Origin: Streptomyces sp. NBC_00569
GTDB lineage: Bacteria > Actinomycetota > Actinomycetes > Streptomycetales > Streptomycetaceae
Assembly: GCF_036345255.1 (NCBI RefSeq)
Contig: NZ_CP107783.1
Coordinates: 1-64,000, forward strand
Direction: 5' to 3'
Length of the DNA: 64,000 nucleotides
Positions 61,186 through 64,000 of the stretch are shown one piece after another (within the stretch, counting starts at the first letter, position 1; every line of letters begins with the position of its first letter). The translations under genes and the position numbers were made by a program. Below the pieces are notes generated by a model. That model saw nothing but the letters and a program-made list of their open reading frames with translations. It had not been told where the DNA came from and made no database searches.

Positions 61186-61190
61186 CAGAT
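61000..61190 (+). ncRNA. Likely omega-RNA (reRNA) of the TnpB element
   Basis: In IS200/IS605 elements the guide RNA comes from the 3' end of tnpB and its right end. Here that stretch ends in the stem CCCCCTCC/GGAGGGGG. The guide segment would begin right after, near 61180-61190, and the predicted spacer is the adjacent flank. The extent is inferred from the family, not seen directly. Confidence 0.6.
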
Positions 61191-61329
61191 CATGGCAACC
61201 GTGGCACACCTTGCACCATGAACCTGACAGGAACTGCTTGGAGTCTAGGCAGATGGGTGGGGAGAGAAAGTGAGCAGGCCTGGGGAGCCCATGAGCAGGG
61301 GGTGGGGATTTTCAACGAGCGCCATCAGC

Positions 61330-61773
61330 GCTGGCCCACCTGCGGTGCGGCGACACCTATACCCAGCTCGCCGCCGGGTTCGGTATCGGGATCGCGACCG
61401 TGTTCGGCTCCATCCGCGAGGCCGTCGAGGTGCTGGCCGTCATCGCCCCGTCCCTGGCCGAGGCGATGAGGACGATCCGGACCAAGGCGTTCGTCATTCT
61501 TGACGGCATCCTGCTGTCGATCGACCGCATCGCCGCCGGCACCCCGTACTACTCGGGAAACATAAACGCCACGGCATGAACGTCCAGGTCCTCACCGATC
61601 CGTTCGGCCGCCTGCTCTGGGCCTCACCGGCCCTGCCCGGCTCGACCCACGATCTGGCCGCCGCCCGACAGCACGGAATGAAGGGCTGGCGCCTACTTCG
61701 ACTCCGCTGCAGCACCAACCGCATCACCGACATCGTGAAGGCTGTCCTCGTCCTCCACGACGCCTCAACATGA
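61330..61773 (+). pseudogene. IS5-family (DDE_Tnp_4) transposase, decayed
   Basis: Frame one has TYTQLAAGFGIGIATVFGSI, then RTKAFVILDGILLSIDRIAA and PYYSG. A lost G near 61558 changes the frame to HKRHGMNVQVLTDPFGRLLW and ASPALPGSTHDLAAARQHGM. An internal deletion then joins to RLLRLRCSTNRITDIVKAVL and the stop at 61773. The N-terminus is missing too. It sits directly downstream of the TnpB element. Confidence 0.8.
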
Positions 61774-61854
61774 GGATGGAAAACGCTCAGTGTTCCGCGC
61801 GACACATGGGCCTAGTCTGACGGAAGTTGACGGAGCACGATCCAAGGAGGGGCC

Positions 61855-62850
61855 GTGGCGGCGCACATCGAGGGCGTGGAGCATCACAGCATCAAGGTCA
61901 AGGGCCTGACCCTGCACTACGCGGCTGCGGGCGACGAGGACGCTCCGCTGGTGGTGCTGCTGCATGGCTTCCCGGAGTGCTGGTACTCCTGGCGCCACCA
62001 GCTCACCGCGCTCGCCGCGGCCGGCTACCGCGCCGTCGCCCCGGACCAGCGCGGCTTCGCCCGCAGCGACGCGCCGGCGCTCGTCGAGGCGTACACGCTG
62101 GCGAACCTCGTCGGCGATGTCGTCTCACTGGTACGGCAGTTGGACCGCGAGCGCTTCGCCGTGGTCGGCCACGACTGGGGCGCCCCCGTCGCCTGGCTCA
62201 CCGCGCAGCTGCGCCCGGACCTGGTGCGCGGCGTCGTAGGCCTGAGCGTGCCGCCGCCGGTGCCCGACCCCGGTCACACCCCGCCGCTCACCGCGCTGGC
62301 GGAGATGTTCGACGGCCGCTTCTACCAGAACTACTTCTGCCAACCGGGCGTGGCCGACGCCGAGTTCGCCGAGGCCCCGGAGAACACCTTCCGCCGCTTT
62401 CTCTACGGAGCAAGCGGCGACAACCCCCAGACCGACCCGCCCCCGCAGCCCCTCGTGCCCCTGGGCAGCACCTTCCTGGAGACCCTCGCCGAGCCGAAGG
62501 AACTGCCGGCCTGGCTGACGGAGGACGACATCGCGGTGTTCGCCGAGGAGTACCGGCGCAACGGCTTCACCGGCGGTCTGAACCTGTACCGCAACATCGA
62601 CCGCAACTGGGAGCTGGGTGCGGCCTGGGACGCCCTCCCGATCCAGGTTCCCGCACTCTACGTCGTAGGCGACCGCGACCTGGTGGGCGTCTTCCCCGGC
62701 ATGGACCAGCTTCTGCCCGCACTCCAGCAGCTGAACCCGACACTCCACCCCACCGTCACCCTCCCCGGCTGCGGCCACTGGACCCAACAGGAACGCCCGG
62801 CCGAAGTGAACGCGGCACTGCTCGACTTCCTGGGCGGCTTGCCCGACTGA
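61855..62850 (+). CDS. Epoxide hydrolase-like alpha/beta hydrolase
   Basis: A 331-residue cytosolic enzyme. The oxyanion motif HGFPE is at residues 37-41, the nucleophile Asp107 lies in GHDWGA (105-110), a cap domain with FRRFLYGASGDNPQ and LNLYRNIDRNWELG provides the cap Tyr, and the acid/base pair lies in VGDRDLVGVFPG and GHWTQQERP. An Asp nucleophile rather than Ser indicates epoxide hydrolase (or haloalkane dehalogenase-like) chemistry. GTG 61855 has AAGGAGG upstream. It is intact and monocistronic. Confidence 0.9.
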   Translation: MAAHIEGVEHHSIKVKGLTLHYAAAGDEDAPLVVLLHGFPECWYSWRHQLTALAAAGYRAVAPDQRGFARSDAPALVEAYTLANLVGDVVSLVRQLDRERFAVVGHDWGAPVAWLTAQLRPDLVRGVVGLSVPPPVPDPGHTPPLTALAEMFDGRFYQNYFCQPGVADAEFAEAPENTFRRFLYGASGDNPQTDPPPQPLVPLGSTFLETLAEPKELPAWLTEDDIAVFAEEYRRNGFTGGLNLYRNIDRNWELGAAWDALPIQVPALYVVGDRDLVGVFPGMDQLLPALQQLNPTLHPTVTLPGCGHWTQQERPAEVNAALLDFLGGLPD

Positions 62851-63398
62851 ACCCGGCCGCCCGCCGCGCGGTCAGGCTCCGGCCTCGGCCCCGCCCTTCA
62901 GGGCAGCGACGATCTCCTCGTCTTCGAGATGTCGTCGTGCTCCTCACCTGGTACACCCTGCGGGACCCGGCCTGACGCCGACCTCTTCGACAAGATCTGC
63001 CTGGATGCCCGACTGCGTTTCGAGCTGGTGACCACGGCGCGACGGTCAACGCCCTGTGGGCCTGGCTCTGCCACCGACTGCCTTGAAGGCCGAGGGCTGA
63101 TGAATAGGTGGCACTTGCCGGGCGCCAGCTCGCGCCTGGGCCCAGGTGTGCGGCCTGGCGTCATTGATCGTCCATTGCTCATCCCGCAACGAACACGGCG
63201 CGCGAGAAGGTCTGGGACCTGGACGAGTGCGCCATGCGCGCCGCGATCACGGCCCGCAGGCCGCACTCGACTTCTTCGGACAGGACCCACCACCGCCTCC
63301 GCACCCGCTGGCGCCAGCCCCGCGCCGTTTCGGACACACCAGCCCGCGTTCTTCAGATTGAGGCATGTCTCACGAGGCACAAGCGCGGCCTTCGGGGA

Positions 63399-63968
63399 TC
63401 AGTGCCTCGCAGCTCCTCCAACGTGCCCCATCGCCTCTTCAGTCGACGTGAGCAGGTCGTTCCAGGCGATCTCGAACTTGGCGACGGCCTCGTCCTCGAG
63501 CTGCTGGGTGACCTCGTCGTAGGAGATGCCGAGCGCGTCGGCGGCCTTGAGGTCGGCGCGGGCCTGCTCGTAGCCGCCCGTGATGGTGTCGCCGGTGATC
63601 TCGCCGTGGTCGGCGGTGGCCTTCAGGGTGCCCTCCGGCATCGTGTTGACCGTGCCGGGCGCGACGAGCTCGTCGACGTACGGGGTGTCCTTGTACGCGG
63701 GGTCCTTGACGCCGGTGGAGGCCCACAGCGGGCGCTGCTTGTTGGCGCCGGCGGTCTCCAGCTTCGTGGCGCGCTCGGAGGCGAAGACATGCCCATCGGT
63801 CAGACGTCCTCGACTCCCAGCATCTCTACGGCCGGCCCCGTCGTGAGCGATGCTTTCGAGTTCGTCGTCGATCGCGTCCAGCAGCACCTCAGGGGCCGGC
63901 TCAGGGACGGGGGACGGTGCGGGCAGGTACGCCATCGCTTCGGCCTTCCGCTCCCTGGGCAGCTCCAC
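63399..63968 (-). pseudogene. tal: Transaldolase C-terminal fragment fused to unrelated sequence
   Basis: Residues 63-180 ([60 protein letters not shown] and the rest) are the C-terminal third of transaldolase, the sugar-phosphate enzyme, but the catalytic Lys domain is missing. The N-terminal 60 residues ([20 protein letters not shown] and [20 protein letters not shown]) come from another source. Fusion lies near 63775. The stretch 62851-63398 has no confident gene. Confidence 0.8.
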
Positions 63969-64000
63969 GCTCCACCACAGCGGAGGCCTTCGCTGTTCAG

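Noticed and set aside
62851..63398. Possible genes in either direction (for example residues DLFDKICLDARLRFELV)
   Set aside because: Several open frames overlap with no ribosome binding sites and no recognisable domain.

Overview
The window is high-GC actinobacterial DNA and almost certainly comes from a Streptomyces linear replicon, either a chromosome arm or a linear plasmid. The evidence is the codon use, the gene families (DUF6381, SpoIIE-type phosphatases, DUF4265, DrrAB-type exporters), a telomere-protein gene pair at 16.6-18.9 kb, and a run of tight palindromes with three-base loops in the first 250 bases that resembles Streptomyces telomeric DNA. Many genes are broken and many insertion sequences are present, as is usual for terminal arms. 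No rRNA, tRNA or CRISPR array was seen.

Layout. 0-0.6 kb: telomere-like palindromes. 0.6-6.7 kb: small accessory genes (kinase-like NTPase, APH-family phosphotransferase, HEPN protein, RelE-like toxin, STAS protein). 6.9-11.6 kb: a frameshifted Ku gene, a coupled toxin/antitoxin-like pair, a GAF-SpoIIE phosphatase and a minimal LexA-type DNA-binding protein. 12-19 kb: a remnant of a terminal-protein gene, secreted proteins, a GNAT enzyme, DUF4265, a VapBC-like pair, and the intact terminal-protein and telomere-associated-protein operon. 19.2-20.5 kb: an IS256-family element. 21.5-31.5 kb: peptide natural-product genes. Here a 40-codon reading frame, an ABC exporter, a triple-Nudix protein and an MFS transporter form one operon that ends in a decayed methyltransferase. 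Further on lies a complete graspetide set: precursor, ATP-grasp ligase and PCMT-type methyltransferase. 31.7-38.3 kb: regulators, an epimerase, a probable modification-dependent nuclease, a GntR-membrane protein pair and exported proteins.

38.5-49 kb is dominated by mobile DNA. It holds an ISL3 element with a passenger gene, an SMI1/KNR4 gene bracketed by inverted repeats, an IS4-type element with an internal stop, a secreted protein of four 33-residue repeats, a decayed BTAD protein, and an ATP-dependent DNA ligase gene split by a 1,671-bp insertion. That insertion has inverted ends and a 6-bp target duplication, and it carries only a SpoIIE phosphatase. 49-64 kb: a pentapeptide-type repeat membrane protein, a MarR-like regulator divergent from a DUF4097-DrrAB operon, IS701 and IS3 remnants, a DUF2461 protein, a membrane NACHT NTPase beside an IS1341-type TnpB element, an epoxide hydrolase, and a transaldolase tail fused to unrelated sequence.

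Three themes stand out. (1) Telomere maintenance by a pair that looks divergent from the classic Tap/Tpg system. (2) Two adjacent peptide-modification loci. (3) A repeated pattern of passenger genes lying between transposon-type inverted repeats with no transposase between them. Both candidate end-joining genes (Ku and ATP ligase) are inactivated. All family assignments were made by eye from protein motifs; no database search was run.
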